Positions 47,229 through 59,700 of a DNA stretch of 64,000 nt are shown here, one piece after another. The notes under the pieces are model-generated. The model did no database searches and was not told the origin of the DNA. It worked only from the letters and a program-made list of their open reading frames with translations. Position 1 is the stretch's first letter; every line of letters starts with the position of its first letter. This stretch comes from Gonium pectorale (taxonomy: Eukaryota > Chlorophyta > Chlorophyceae > Chlamydomonadales > Volvocaceae). The stretch is taken from contig LSYV01000003.1 in NCBI GenBank assembly GCA_001584585.1, positions 1,221,811 through 1,285,810 of the forward strand. The letters are read 5' to 3'. Both the position numbers and the translations under genes were made by a program.

Positions 47229-49913
47229 ATGGCACAGTCGTCCTCCGATGCGGCGTTCGGCTCGCTCCTCGGAGCGTTCGTCGGGGATGCTACTGGAGCT
47301 GTCTTGGAGTTTGACGATAGACATGTGTGCCCAGAAACGGTATGACATGTTGGCGGCGCCTCAGCTTCTCGGCCTGCCCCACGTTACAGCCTGCGGCCTC
47401 ACCCCACCTTCCGCAAACACACAGGTCGAGCGGGCTTTGACCATGCCAGGAGGAGGTGTATGGGGTGTTGGGCCAGGCCAGGTCAGTGAGCCCCAGGGTT
47501 CGTGTCATATTGAGCTCCAGGTCATAGAGAGGAATACCGTCGATATGCTGCCATCGGCCCCAATAGGACACGGTCACCTCCCACGTAACCATTCATTCAT
47601 ATCTGGGCTCTCTGCATCTAGGGTATTCATTCTATCTATCAAAATCACGGACTACAACGAAATGGCCCGGGCATACCCCCGCATGCTTCCAGATTACGGA
47701 TGACAGCGAACTGGCTCTCGCGCTGGCGGCGGGCCTGGCGGACCATGACCCTGCGGCGGGGTTCCCGGCAGAGGCCGTGGCTCAGCGGTACGGGGCTTGG
47801 CTTGAAAGCCATCCCTTCGACATCGGTGAGCGGAGATCGCTTTGATGGCGGTTGGTCCTCGTGGCGTCCTGCGTGTTGCCATCGTGCCTGAGCCTGTGCC
47901 TGAGCCCCAGCCGGGACGCCGGAGCGAAGCCGTGGTCTCGCCCTATACTGTCTGCATGTCGTAGATTAGGGTCACAGGTTCTTTTCGCATCCCGTCAGGC
48001 AGCGGCCTGGCATTCGGCAACGCGGCTTTTCGACCCTTACCCACCCAGCCCGCCGCACAACCGCTGCGATTGTCCAGTCAGCGACCCGTCCCTTCGCCAT
48101 GCGCTGACCCGGGCGCTGCGCTTGCCCGCCCCCAGGCAACACCTGCCGCACGGCCTTCTCCGCCGCCATGCACTACGACCCCAAGTCCGGGCCGCTTGAC
48201 AAGCTGATGCAGAGGCAGGCGCAGGTGCGCGCGGGCAAGCTGCACCCCCGCAGCGTTTGCTGCATGGGCTTGAGCCCGTCCGGGAACCGGGGACCAGTTA
48301 TGCATGTACGTGGCCACTTCCTTTCGGTTGGGGAATTCGGGTGATGACAACACAAGCGCCTAGCACAACACTGGCGCTCACTGCCCACGTCTCTGCTTAA
48401 GACCGCCCGACCACAAAGCGTACCCGCAAAACCCCTCCCTCCCCTTTCCTGTCTGCGCCAGTGCTTCCGAACCGAGTGTCGTGCCCTTCCCTACACCCAA
48501 CATGCCCACCGCAGTTCAGCAAGGACTCTCAGGCCAACGGGGCTCTTATGCGTATTACGCCCCTGGCGGTGTGGGGCTGCCGCCTGAGTGACGAGGCGCT
48601 CGCCGCCGCGGGTGGGTGCCTCAGGAACCTCTGCAGGCGGCATGACATTCGCACATGAGCAGACCCGACGGCCCACGTCTGGTGCACATTTGTAGCAAAA
48701 CATTACGGCAGCGCGCGGCATTGGCGCTGAATCCCTGTTCGGCATCTGACACTGAGCAAAGCGCAAGACTGAAGGGACCCCATTACACCGCCCCCTGTGC
48801 CGCCGCAGCCATGGCGGACGCCAAGCTGTCGCACCCTCACGAGGTGACGCAGCACGCCAACGCGGTTTACTGCATCGCCATAAAGCACCTCATAGCGCGC
48901 CCGGGCGATGCCGAGGGCGCGGTGGAGGCGGCGCACGCGTGGGCGGGGGCGCACGCGTGCGCCGAGGTGCGCGACTGGTTGAAGGAGGCGCTCGGCGACG
49001 CGCAGGGCCCCGCCGCGAACCGTATGATCGGCTTTGTGCGCTACGGCTTCTTCTACGCATTCCGCCACCTCAGGTCGGCGCGCTGGGATGCTGCGCCTGC
49101 CTGCTGTCTCGNNNNNNNNNNNNNNNNNNNNTCGGCGCGACGNGCGCGNGGCGCGCGAGTGTGAGGAGACGCGCGTCGCGGCNCGCGCGGCCCGCCGACG
49201 ACGTNGATCGTCTTTGTGCGCTACGGGCTTTCTTCTACGCATTCCGCCACCTCAGGTCGGCGCGCTGGGATGCTGCGCCTGCCTGCTGTCTGACCGGCCT
49301 GCCTGTCCGCCTGCAAGCTGTGGGCGGGCCTGCGATGCGGCATCCCGCCCGTATGCGCCGGAGGGGCCGTGGACGCAGTTCGCCGCCATGCAGTGCCTGC
49401 CCGCGTCGTCAGACGTTCGACGGTCAGCGCCTTGGTTCACCGTCCTTGGGGCTTGGAGGGGGGGCAGCGCTCGTGCCGTGTGTGCGTATATGTGTTTCTT
49501 CTACTCCCGCGAGCCTGGACGTCCCGTGCGATGCCCCGCCGTGCAGCCACCGGACGCCCTACCGCGAGGCCATCCGCGATACGCTGCTGCTCAAGGGAGA
49601 CACCGACACCAACGCGGCCATCGTTGGCGGCCTGGTGGGGGCGCTGCACGGCGCATCGGGCGTCCCCGCCCACATGGCGGCCGCCGTCTTGGGCCGGCTG
49701 GGGCAGCCGGGCACCCGCGGGCCCAAGCGCCCTGACTGGCTGCAGCCGGGGCACCTGCCCGAGCTGTTCGCCAAGCTGTACGGCAAGGCGACGGGGGAGG
49801 AGATCGACACGCAGGCGCTGCCGGGTGTGGCGGAGGCGGCGCGCGCGGCCGCAGCCTGGAAGGCGGAAGAGGCAGCCAAGGCGGCGCAAGCTGCGAAGGC
49901 GGAAACGGCGTAG
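47229..49913 (+). CDS. ADP-ribosylglycohydrolase (ARH) family protein
   Basis: Dinuclear Mg-dependent hydrolase fold that removes ADP-ribose from proteins or small molecules. Exons 47229-47339, 47425-47481, 47693-47825, 48136-48224, 48515-48611, 48809-49073 and 49547-49913 join in phase to 372 aa. Landmarks: GSLLGAFVGDATGAVLEF, the metal-binding ITDDSELALALA (Asp59/Asp60), GNTCRTAF, SQANGALMRITPLAVW, HPHEVTQHANAVYC, and the C-terminal metal motif LLKGDTDTNAAIVGGLVGAL (Asp269, Asp271). All the usual metal ligands are present, so the enzyme should be active. The C-terminus ends in an Ala/Lys/Glu repeat tail. Intron 6 contains an N-gap followed by a damaged second copy of the end of exon 6 (see findings). 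The start was put at the first ATG in frame. Arginine- versus serine-specificity cannot be decided by eye. Confidence 0.92.
49074..49546. other. Intron 6 of the ARH gene with N-gap and duplicated exon-6 fragment
   Basis: After exon 6 the intron starts GTCGGCGCGC. Ns run from about 49112 to 49131, with scattered single Ns up to 49205. From about 49207 the end of exon 6 plus the start of the intron is repeated with small indels. This is most simply two sequence reads not merged across a gap. Confidence 0.8.
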
Positions 49914-51552
49914 GGAAGTCATTGGATGTATTCAGTGCAGTGGCTTCGTGAATTGATTTTGGAGGCTGGGCGACTGGGCGTCCTCGTAGTCACAGTGAGT
50001 GGCTGAGTGCAAATGTAAGGCGTATGGAACAAGTAAGCTGAGTGTCACTATTGGTGTGGCCTTATTCCAGTAACCATCAAATGCAGAGCGGCTTGCCTGC
50101 TGCAACACGGTTGCTGAGCCGAAGCGGTGTAGTCCCCCTCTCGTTGTCAGGGTCTGTGCATACGCGTGGCACCTGGACCAAATGATTGGCTTCGGGGTCC
50201 CAAGAAGATGGTACACGAGATACCCATGCGCGCATAAAATGGTGATGTGTATGGCTACGCGGATAGCGATTCATCCAACGGTATAGTACAAACAATATGT
50301 AGGGATAATAACCATGCTATGCAAGCAGGCTCTTTGGCGTAATTGGCTCTGGCGCAAGCCGTTTTGGTTACTAAGGTTTGTACGGTGTCATGGCTTGCTT
50401 GGTGGCGGCGCTGTTTGGTCTTAAGGCGACCCGCTTTGCAATCTAGTCCTATTTTGGATTGGGCCGTGAGCCAAAGCGACAACCAGCAGTTTTCAGAAGC
50501 AGACATATCCCCTTACTCCCCTTCATTATTCCACGTTTGAAGCTGACCGGGATGGGATGCAAATGTACATGGACATTTGTCCTCCTTGGCTTTGTTCTCT
50601 CCCGCCGTCCCGGCATTGTGTGTGGAGGTACGACTTGTTGGCATGGTCGGTTTGTGACAGCGACATCCGTGGCCTAAGACTGTACGACCCGTACGGATTG
50701 AGGCTATGCGTAGATGACGGGCGCCTCCCTGGCCTTGCAAAACATGGCTCTGCAGATCAATCTGGCAGGGCGCACACCTAGCCAGACATTCGCCGGTGCA
50801 CTCCAAACCATATGAAGTCAGTTAAGCAAGTGAGGCCCGCACAGCCTGCCCGTATACAGAAAAATACCGATACAGGTTACAGGCTCCCCAGAGAGGGGTT
50901 GCAGGCCTACGCTGCGGCTTCTCCACGTTTGACCAATACATTGCAAGGGTGTTGCCTGCTCCCGCGCGACAGCCCATGCCGATCCAGCGTAAGAGTCCAA
51001 CGCAGCATGACCCCATCGGTCCGGCAAAACGCGTACATGGCACTCGCCCTGTGGGCAATGATTGCTGGCCCATCGAGGTCCCCAAGCCTGTCAGCAAATC
51101 CAGCTCCTGGCCTGCGGGAACCAGAGACCTGCGGGCCATCCAACTGCCACGAGGTACACGCACTGGGCCGCTATGGAAAGCAAAATAACGAAATCAGGAG
51201 CTACGACTGCGAGCATTCCGGCGTGCAACGCATGAGCGTCTTCGATCCGCCGGGCACCTGCCCTGCCAGGCGCATACCGCTCAGCGTACGCTCTCCGTGA
51301 GCACTCCACCGCACGTGAGCTCATGTGTACAAGCCCCGGCACCAGGGCGCGCGGATACCCGTCGAGGGCTGCGAGTGCCCGAGCACCCCGTGGCGTGTGT
51401 GGCACCAGCCCCGTCCGGGTAGACCCGGCGACCTCAACCAAGCGATAACCGGCATGCCCAAGGATATCGTATCCCGGTCGCATAATTGCTACTGCTATCG
51501 CTGTACGTATAATACATACGCGTACAGGAGACTAACTTTCCACGTGTGCCAC
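49914..51552. other. Convergent intergenic region
   Basis: Between the ARH stop (TGTAA at 50014-50018, 101 nt away) and the fibrillin stop on the minus strand (TGTAA on minus at 50881-50877, about 670 nt away). Contains the second copy of the 31-bp dispersed sequence. No gene seen. Confidence 0.55.
50877..50907. repeat. 31-bp dispersed sequence, copy 2
   Basis: TTACAGGCTCCCCAGAGAGG followed by GGTTGCAGGCC, two mismatches from 28745-28775. It lies in the putative 3' UTR end of the fibrillin gene and contains its candidate TGTAA on the minus strand. Confidence 0.75.
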
Positions 51553-53391
51553 TCATGCCACCTTATGCACGGCGATGGGGCTGTCCAACGGCGTGAATTT
51601 AAAGACCGCTAGGTCGCTGTCCAGGTACAGCACCGGGAAGACGGCCAGCTGGGGGAAGAAAGCCGCGCGGCTGTAGCGGATGGAAAGGGAAGGGTGGACG
51701 AGCAGGCGGTTGATTTCGCAGCAGGCGGCGGGAGCCCTCGGCCCATGCGAGCAGCGATAGGACGGGAGGGCAATCATGGCGGCCAGTGGCGTGAGTACCT
51801 CCGCCACAGGGTGGGCAATAAGGCATTCCCAGAGCGTGTCAGCCAACAACCGGGGGGCGAGCATGCCGTGCGAGTTAAGGCAATCCCCATTCCCTTTCTG
51901 AGAGCTGACGGTACCAACACGGACACGTCAGTTTCTCGGCAGTCGTATGCATCTGTCCGGGATGACGCTCCCCCCACTCACCCCATGGCGCCGATGATGC
52001 CGTCCACTGTCAGCAAGGACGCCGACGATGCATCTGCAGTTGCCGAGGACACGGGCACCTTCGACTGGCAACCAGGCCGCGAGATGGCGCAGCTCTGCTT
52101 CCGACGTCGCATCGGCTGCACGCAGGTCCTCCTGTGCCCAGCTCCGCTGGCACCTACCCACGTCTCATAAGTCATACCCAAACGCCCGGCTTCACGCCCC
52201 GGTGACCGAATCCAGGGTTGGGCACAACCCACCTGGCCCCAGGTCGTCGCGCAGGCCGTCCGCCCCAATATCCACCCAGAAGCGGTCAAACGTAATCTCG
52301 ACTGCATCGTCGTACTTGCGCGCCATTGTGCCTGCGGGCACAGCGCGGCACGGGCCGGTGAAGCCCACAGGGCACCCGAGCGAGGCCCCGTGCGCAGCCG
52401 TGCATGCTCGCATCCGCACGGCGTGACGATAAGCCCAGCCCAGCCTTGGCCTGTGCGCCCTCCCACCTCCGGCGCTGAGCCAGCCCTCGCCAAGCAGCGA
52501 GTTGCTGAACTTGACGTTCGACACGATGGTGCTGCCGGTCAGGCGGTACTGGATCGGCGAAAACTTGGTGCCCAAGGCCGACGACATCCGCGATATGTGG
52601 GGCGCGTAGAACACCTGGAGGGTCGCAGAACGGAGAAGGGGACGCAGTCTCTGGAACTACATCACCGTTCGGTGCCTTCATCAGTCGTACACGCCTGACA
52701 GCTGCGACGCCGAGGGCGCACGGGTTATAAGCGGGAAAAGGCTTAGCAGCGGATGACACAGTGACGCTCCTGCGACATCCGCGGCTAAGACTTTTCCCGG
52801 CTTACACGGGCGACCGTGTCGAGTTGCTCGGACCTGGCGGCAAGGAGTTCGAGAGCCGGGCAGGGGCTGGAGGCACAACGGTGCGGGTAACGCGATAAAC
52901 CTGTGCAGGGCCCTAGGGTCGGAGGCCGTAGCTAGCTACTAACCTGCCACGTTCCCTGCCCAAGCGCAACGGACTGGTTGCCGGGCTGCGGCGTGGAGTT
53001 TTCTGCGAGGAGCTGCTTCACCGCTGGGCCAAACACATCGCCGCTGTAGGTGCCCATGCCTTCCCCAAGAAGTTGTAGGACCTCGGGGGAGGGAGATGGG
53101 GATAATACAGTAGGGCACCAGGCTTGACTGCTCAGGTTCAGGGCAGACCACGGACTCTGTTGGAACGTCAGACAAACCTACCTGACTGCGCCCGGTCACA
53201 CGCGAGGGGCTGTAGGTATAGCTGGGGTCCTGAGAGCTGCTTACACCCGTAGCGTTACCGTTAGAGGCAGCGGGGTGCTGGGAAGGTGGCCGCGCGTGCG
53301 TGTGGCTCATGGAGCGTAGTTGCAGGTGGGGACGGTTGACCCTCGCAGACCCACCACATTGTGGACCAAGTCGATGTGGCGTAAGCTTCAT
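51553..53391 (-). CDS. Plastid lipid-associated protein (PAP/fibrillin family)
   Basis: Lipid-binding lipocalin-like protein of thylakoids or plastoglobules. Exons 53391-53182, 53081-52944, 52614-52467, 52331-52233, 52006-51982 and 51670-51553 join in phase to 245 aa, a normal fibrillin length. After a leader rich in Arg, His, Ser and Pro (likely transit peptide), the order is TYSGDVFGPAVKQLLAENST, TWQVFYAPHISRMSSAL, FSPIQYRLTGSTIVSNVKFS, GWLSAGG, DDAVEITFDRFWVDIG, and the C-terminal FPQLAVFPVLYLDSDLAVFK. That order corresponds to the conserved W-x-x-x-Y strand, the internal barrel strands and the closing Y-L-D-x-D-L-x-V motif. Exon 5 is a 25-nt microexon. Without it the frame would not reach the terminal motif. 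It is head-to-head with the microcephalin-like gene. The subgroup cannot be named with certainty. Confidence 0.86.
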
Positions 53392-53794
53392 CTGGATGGC
53401 TTTAAATGGGTAAAGCGGTTCGCACACGGCAGAGTGCGCAAATGCCGAAGAGCTCTGTCGTGCCTGTCTCCAATGGTGAACACAACAACCCATACGTGTA
53501 GAACGATAAGCACACATGAGCCAGTGAGAATGGGTGGTTCCGGGTTCCAGAACCCGCCCAAAATAGACATGTTGCTGTTGGTGCAGCTCGCATCCTCCCA
53601 GGCTCACAGCGTAGCTGCGTAGTCCGCTGACCTTGATGTCAAGACAGTGTGGACACTCAGCGCTAGAAACGGTGCTCGCATATCTATGAACCCCATTGAC
53701 CGCTCAACGTTTCCACGTCTAATGACAATTATGTTGCATTACTTCAGCTTGGTGAGCGCACTTGCGCGGCTGAGCCACACATGACGCGGCTGTC
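53392..53794. promoter_or_regulatory. Head-to-head promoter region, fibrillin / microcephalin-like
   Basis: 403 bp between divergent ATGs. No motif assigned. Confidence 0.45.
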
Positions 53795-56700
53795 ATGGCA
53801 GAGCAGGTCCTCGACGGATGCTGCGTGCACGTTTGGCTGAGGGCTGATGGAGATGTGCATGCGCATGCTGCAATCAACGCAAAGATCAGGGCGCTGGGCG
53901 CCAAGGCTGTATTGCGGCTCAGCAAGGAAGTCACGCATATCATCTTCCAGCGTAAGCTGCAGTCAAACGCAAGCGAGAGGGCGGCCGAGGATGGCGACCT
54001 GCGGGAGATCTACAACAAAGTGGGCAAGGTACGCCTGCCACGTGGAGCAGGCCGGGTCGAACGTCAACCCAACCCTCAAGAGCGGGTTTCGTGATTGCGC
54101 GCAGGCCGTGCCGCCGGTCTACGTGGTGTCGCCTCTGTGGCTCCAGCACTCGGAGGACCATGGCACCAGAGCCAAGGTAGTCCTTCATGCGTTCTTTGGG
54201 GGAGTCCGGCTTGGGGAGCGTGGGGAGCGCGGCACAACCCTGCCACAGCGGACAGGATACAGGTTGCTAATCGGGCCGCATACTCTCTACATGCGCTTTA
54301 CGCTCCATGCTATCTATCGCGGCCCAATAGGAGGTGAAGTACCTGGAGCGACGGCCTCCGGATCCCATCTTCCTGGTGGCCAGTCCCAACAAGCTAGGTG
54401 CGTTCACGTGGCGATACCATCTCCGCTTCCTCGTGCAACCGCTAGACCCGAACGTCAGGCGCACCGGGCACGCAGCCCCGGCTTCTATCGTGTTGATAAG
54501 TGCTCGCGTTAAGAGGCTATCGACTTTTCATGTATACCATGGTGCAGTATCTGCGGGAGTAAAGCGGAAGCGCAAGTCCGTGGCTCCAAGGCCGCGTGAG
54601 CTGGTAGACATTGCCGACGTGGATGACGCCATCTTCAGCAGCAGCCAGCAGATCAGGGAGCTCAATGAACCCCAGCCGGTTGGGGATGCTACTGGTGCTG
54701 ACGCGGACGCAGGCGGAGGCAGCAGGACGTCAAGGTGGTTTGCAGACCTCGAAGACGAAGGTGGGTAAAGGGGGGTTAGGTACGAGTTGCTCGAAATGTC
54801 CGGTTTTAACTCTGCAATGCATTCATGGTCGCGCAATGTCCGAGAAACTGGCGTCCGGCCGTTGCCAAGTGCAGCACTATGTCAGCGACCAAGGCAACCC
54901 TCTGTCACCATGGCGCAGGTCCTGAGGAGGCGGCGCGTAAGGCGCCGCCCGCGCCCGTCTTCGCCGCTCCTGCACTCACCGGCGCTGCCGCGGCCGCTGC
55001 GCGGAACACTGGCTATGCTGCGGGCAGCAAGTCGGCGGGGCCGAGCTCAAAGCCTCAGCCACATGTGGCTTCAAAGGGCACCCTGCGCCAGCTCCCACTC
55101 AACTTTGCGGTTATCCCCAAGCGCCATCAGCCGGCGCCAGCCGCAGAGCAGGCGCCTGCACCGGTCCGTGGAGCCGCCTGCAATGCGCCTACAGTGGCAG
55201 GTTCAGGGGAAGGACCGGTGGCTGGGCAGCAGCAGAGAATTGCCTCGCTCGCTACCTTCGAGCAGGAGGATGCGGGCCAGGCCACCGCTGAGCCCAATGA
55301 CAATGATGATGACGTCCTGATTGTGGAGCAGGTCCCTGGCGTTGGGCCAGTAGCGGCGAGCGGCGCAGCAGCTGTCCTTCGGCCCGGTGAGCGCGGCGCG
55401 GGGCCAGGCGTCGTAACAGAAGCTTCAAGGAGGTCGTCGCGCGACGGCGCAGTACCGTTAGCGCTGCCTGCGGAGGGGATGCAGCAAGTCATCCGGCAAG
55501 CAGAGGGGTCGCTCTTGCAGGCCGCAGCTGATGCGAATGCTAACACTGTGGCGCAGCACTCAGCTGCTGCCGCAACGGCTCCACTGGCGGGCCCCGCAGG
55601 CAGCAACCGGGTACCAGCACCAGCGGCTAGGCCGCGGGTGAGCTTCGCAGACATGGGCACCGCCGCTGGTGCTCGGTCGGGTGGGGAAGCAATCGGTGTT
55701 GCAGCGCCTGCCACGCTGCCTCCTGCATCTGCGGGCATCAGGTCTCAGCAACGCTCTTCGCAACCCCTACTTCCAAGGGTTTCTGACACCGGCAAGCCCC
55801 CTGCGGCTGCGGAGCCAGCGCCAGGCGCTCCAAGCGCTGTCAACTCAGCCGTAGCTGCTGCGGAGGCCCTGGCGACGGCCGCCGGGCTGCGAGGCGGAGG
55901 GCGCCGGGGCTCCCGCGGGTCATTGTCGAACACCCCCATTGGCCCTGCGCCGCTCAAGCGCAAGTCCTTGGCGACGCCCTCCGGAACGCCGCCGGGGATA
56001 ACGCCCATGGTCGTGCCCCGCCTCAAGTCACAAAGCAGTGCGAATCCTCCGTCTGCCTCGGCAAACGCGTCACCGGAAGCAGGGGCCGGGGTGTCGGAAG
56101 CAGGGTTCGGGGTGCCGGATGCGGGGCCAGCAGCAGTGTCGGCCGGGCCTACTCCTGGTTTGCCACCGGCCAGCGCGGCGAGGCGGCCACGGAGAGGCTC
56201 AACTGCGCTGGACGCAGAGGCGGCAGCGGTGCTTGCGATATCAGTTCAACCAGCGGGACAGGGCGCTGCGCAAGCAGCCGATCACGTGAAGGCGCCGACA
56301 GCGCTGCCCCTCGGGTCGGTCCGTCGCAGCAGCCGGCCGCGTGCAGGGCTGCCTCCAACACCGCCCTTCATTGGCACTGCAGGAGCACTGCCTCTGACGT
56401 TTACCATACCCAAACTTGCTGCTGCCTCAACGGGTGCTGCCGTGGGGACGCGTCAGCATGGTGAGGAGGCAGACGTGCAGGGATGCAGCCCTGGCGCAGG
56501 GTCGGAAACTCCCACCCTGCACAGAGCCGGCCGCTCGAGAAGTGCGAAGGCAGGGCCCTCTGCTACAGGTCTCAGCACAAAGCCGGCAGACGCGTCGGCA
56601 GCGGGCGCATCTTCCGAGCCAGTGGGGCGCGCGTCAAGCCGCAAGCGCCAGCGGGCTGTGCCGCTGTTACTGTCGCCAGTGGTGCCGCCCTGCAACGAGC

Positions 56701-59700
56701 CTTCCGAGAAGGGTGGAGGATCGGCAGCACTGAACTTGGGTACCGAGCAGACCAGGGATTGCCTGGGAATGGCCGACGCCCCCCTAACAGTCTTGAAGCT
56801 GGTCACGGCAGCCGCAGCTGCTGATCCTGCTAATGCAGCTGCCTCAGGACAGACCCCTGGGTCAGCCCTGCGGCGGTCCACCCGCCTCGCCGGCTACACC
56901 CCACTGGCGCTGGTGCCGATCGTATGCCCCAGTCCGAAGAGGCAGCGGCAAGGGCCGGACCAGACGCTGGACAGTGCCCAGCGCCAGGTCGAGGACGCGG
57001 TGCCGCGTGCGCCGCCAACGGAAGCCGGGCCCTCCGAAGCACAGGGGCATCGTGCGGAGATCCGGGAGGGCCTCGACCAGGAGAGGTCGCACCTGCAACC
57101 CGCTGCTTGTGCTGCAGCCGGGAGAACGCCGCCAACAGCGCGCAAGAGCCGGAGACTTCTGCAGAGCGCGGCTCTCGAGACCGGCAACAGCCGGCCTGGC
57201 CCAGAAGGACCACCAGCCCGAGCAAACGGCATAGTCGCGGTAAGAAGCTCGAAAGCACATCGGCAGACGCATTGTACGCATGTGCGACGTGGGCTTCTAG
57301 TTCTGGCGCCAGCGTCGCTTCCCGAAACTGCCGCCACTGTTCCTTCCACGCTGCAGACCGTGGTGTCGCCTTCGCCCGTCCTCTGCACTCGCTCGCGGAC
57401 CAAGGCGAGTGCAACGCCCCTTAGCGTCTCGGCGGCTCCGCCAGTGCTGCAGCAATCCGCTGCCGATGCAGCGGCAGTTGCAGAGCCGCTGGCGCACCCT
57501 CAACCGCCGGGACCGCTGCCGCTTTGCGTACACGAGGCAAAGAAGCAGCAGCAGCCGGAGGAGGGGCAGCAGCAGGGCACGCCGTCGCCTCAGCGCCAAG
57601 CCCAGACTGCCAGTTGCGTGTCGGGGACACCCTTTACCAGCCCCAAGTACTACACCCGCCTGCAGCGGAAGCGCTTCAACCACCTGGGAGTGGACCTGGA
57701 GCGCGTGCCCCCGGGACAGCCCTTCACGCTGCAGCCCGACGGGACCGTCGTGGTGGAGGTGGACACTGCAGCGGGTCCCGCCAATGCCGCCGAGAACGAG
57801 GCGGTCGGCTGTGCCACTGCTGGGCGCACGGAGGCGGGGGCTGGGACTGCTGCCGAAGAGCCGGTTGCAGACGGGTCGATGCAGGCGCCCGTTCACCGAC
57901 CCCGGCCCAGCGGCATTCTGCCTGCGAGCTGTGGCCGAGAGGTCTCCACGAGTCGCAGGGGCACGGGATTCGATGCACCCGGGGCAGCAGCGGCCGCGGC
58001 GCCAGCACCCGGCAGTGTCACAAGGTATGCAGGAGGGACAGTGGGCCTTATTGCGATCAGGGCTGTTTCTTTCCCACGATGCTGAACTCTATTCTGGCCC
58101 CGGTTGGTCTTTGGGCGTACGCTACCCCAGTGACCATACAATAGTCCACAGAGATCCGCCACTGTGCAGGGTTTTGAGAAGCACCACAGCTCCTGAATCC
58201 TGGTCGTTGCCAGGGTTTGATCCTTGTCGATTGTTCTTTAAGGCATGCGTCCCGCGTTTCCGGAAACGAGTTCTCACGGTTCAGCAGTCACGAACCTAGG
58301 GGCCCTTATGATGGTAGTCGGGCCTCCACGTTCTGCCTGATGCATGCTGCTACCTTGCCAATAGACGAGGGTAGGGTTGTTGGTGGTCATGCCTTCCTAA
58401 GCATACCAATGACCCCTGTTTGCAGGTCCCGGCGACGGGCCTTGGACTGGGAGCTCGCATGCGCCGCGCAGGTGCCCAGCTGCCCACCGTCCTCTGAAGC
58501 CGCCCTGCCGCCCGCAGCTCATGCTCGGATAGATGCTACGGCAGCTGCGCGAGGAAGCAGCCAGGAATCGGCTGGGCAATCCGGAGCCAGCGCTCCTGCA
58601 GCGCGCACAGGGAGGCCAGTAGCAGGCAGGATCGCGACGGCTGGGCACTGCCCTATGGGCATTGCCAACCTTCAGGCCGTTCCCGAGGAAGAGGAGGCGG
58701 CATTGGAAGCCAGCGGCGACTGCACAGCCGATTACGAGCCGACGCGCGACCGGCGGCCAGGGCGCCCCTCGGAAGGCGGAGAAGCAGTGGCTTCAGGCCG
58801 CAGAGCTCTCGCAGCTGCTGCTTCCGTGGGGGCCGCGGGCGGTGTTGCAAGCGCTCGCAAAGCCCGCAAAGCGGCTTCGGCTGCCGGCGGTCTGACAGCA
58901 GCAGCGCCGGCCGGGCTGTCGTCCCGACAGGGGCCTCTTGCGTCAGGCATTGGTGCCGCTGGTGTGGCCGCACAGCCGCCAGGGGCTGACGAGTCAGCCC
59001 CAGCATCTCGGAGTAGGCTGAGTCTGCACCGCACGAAGCTTTCAGCAGGCCCTGCCCCACACGCAGCCCCACCGGTCACATCCGGTGGGTTGTCCATGGC
59101 AGCAACCCAAGGCCTGGCTGCCGAGCTTCAACCGCAGCCGCTGGCCCAGCCCGCGGCATCCGCGGGGTACAAGCGGCCTTTGAAGGCGGCTGGAGTGGAG
59201 CCCACTCCTCCGTGCTGCACATCCAAACGCCGCAGGACGCTCAGTGCCGCTCATCCTGCAATGGCGGTTGCGCAGCAAGCCACGGCAGAGGCACCTGCCC
59301 CAGCCACCGGATCAAAGGCCCGCAAGCGCACTTCCGTCGCGCCGGACGGCCGGACAGACGACGGCCGGCCGGTTGAGCCGGTGGCTAATCAGGGTGCATA
59401 TAGCGAGGCCGCAGTTACCGACTGTCAGGCAGGCGGGAAGCCCGCTGGTGGGGTGGAGCCTGAGGCTTTGGCAGAGATAGGCCTTGCTGGTGCTAAGGCA
59501 GCAGATGCAGTCCACCCGTTCTTCATGCCACGCGTGCGCGGCGCTCCGCTCACCCTGAAACCCATGGACACGGCACCAGATGCGCCTGCTGCGAAAGGCG
59601 CGCGGGTCAGCAAGGTGACCCGCCCAGCCAAGCCGGCCGCGACCGCCGCCGGCAAGGTTGTCAGCAAGCAGGGCAACGGCTCAAAGACCATTGCCGCTGC

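Noticed and set aside
49207..49330. Apparent extra exon repeating the end of ARH exon 6
   Set aside because: It contains frame-breaking indels and borders an N-gap; read as an assembly duplicate, not a tandem exon.
54825..54918. Open frame upstream of exon 5 of the BRCT gene, starting at an internal ATG
   Set aside because: The exon from 54919 splices in phase to the upstream BRCT exons, so the extra 5' part is intron read-through.
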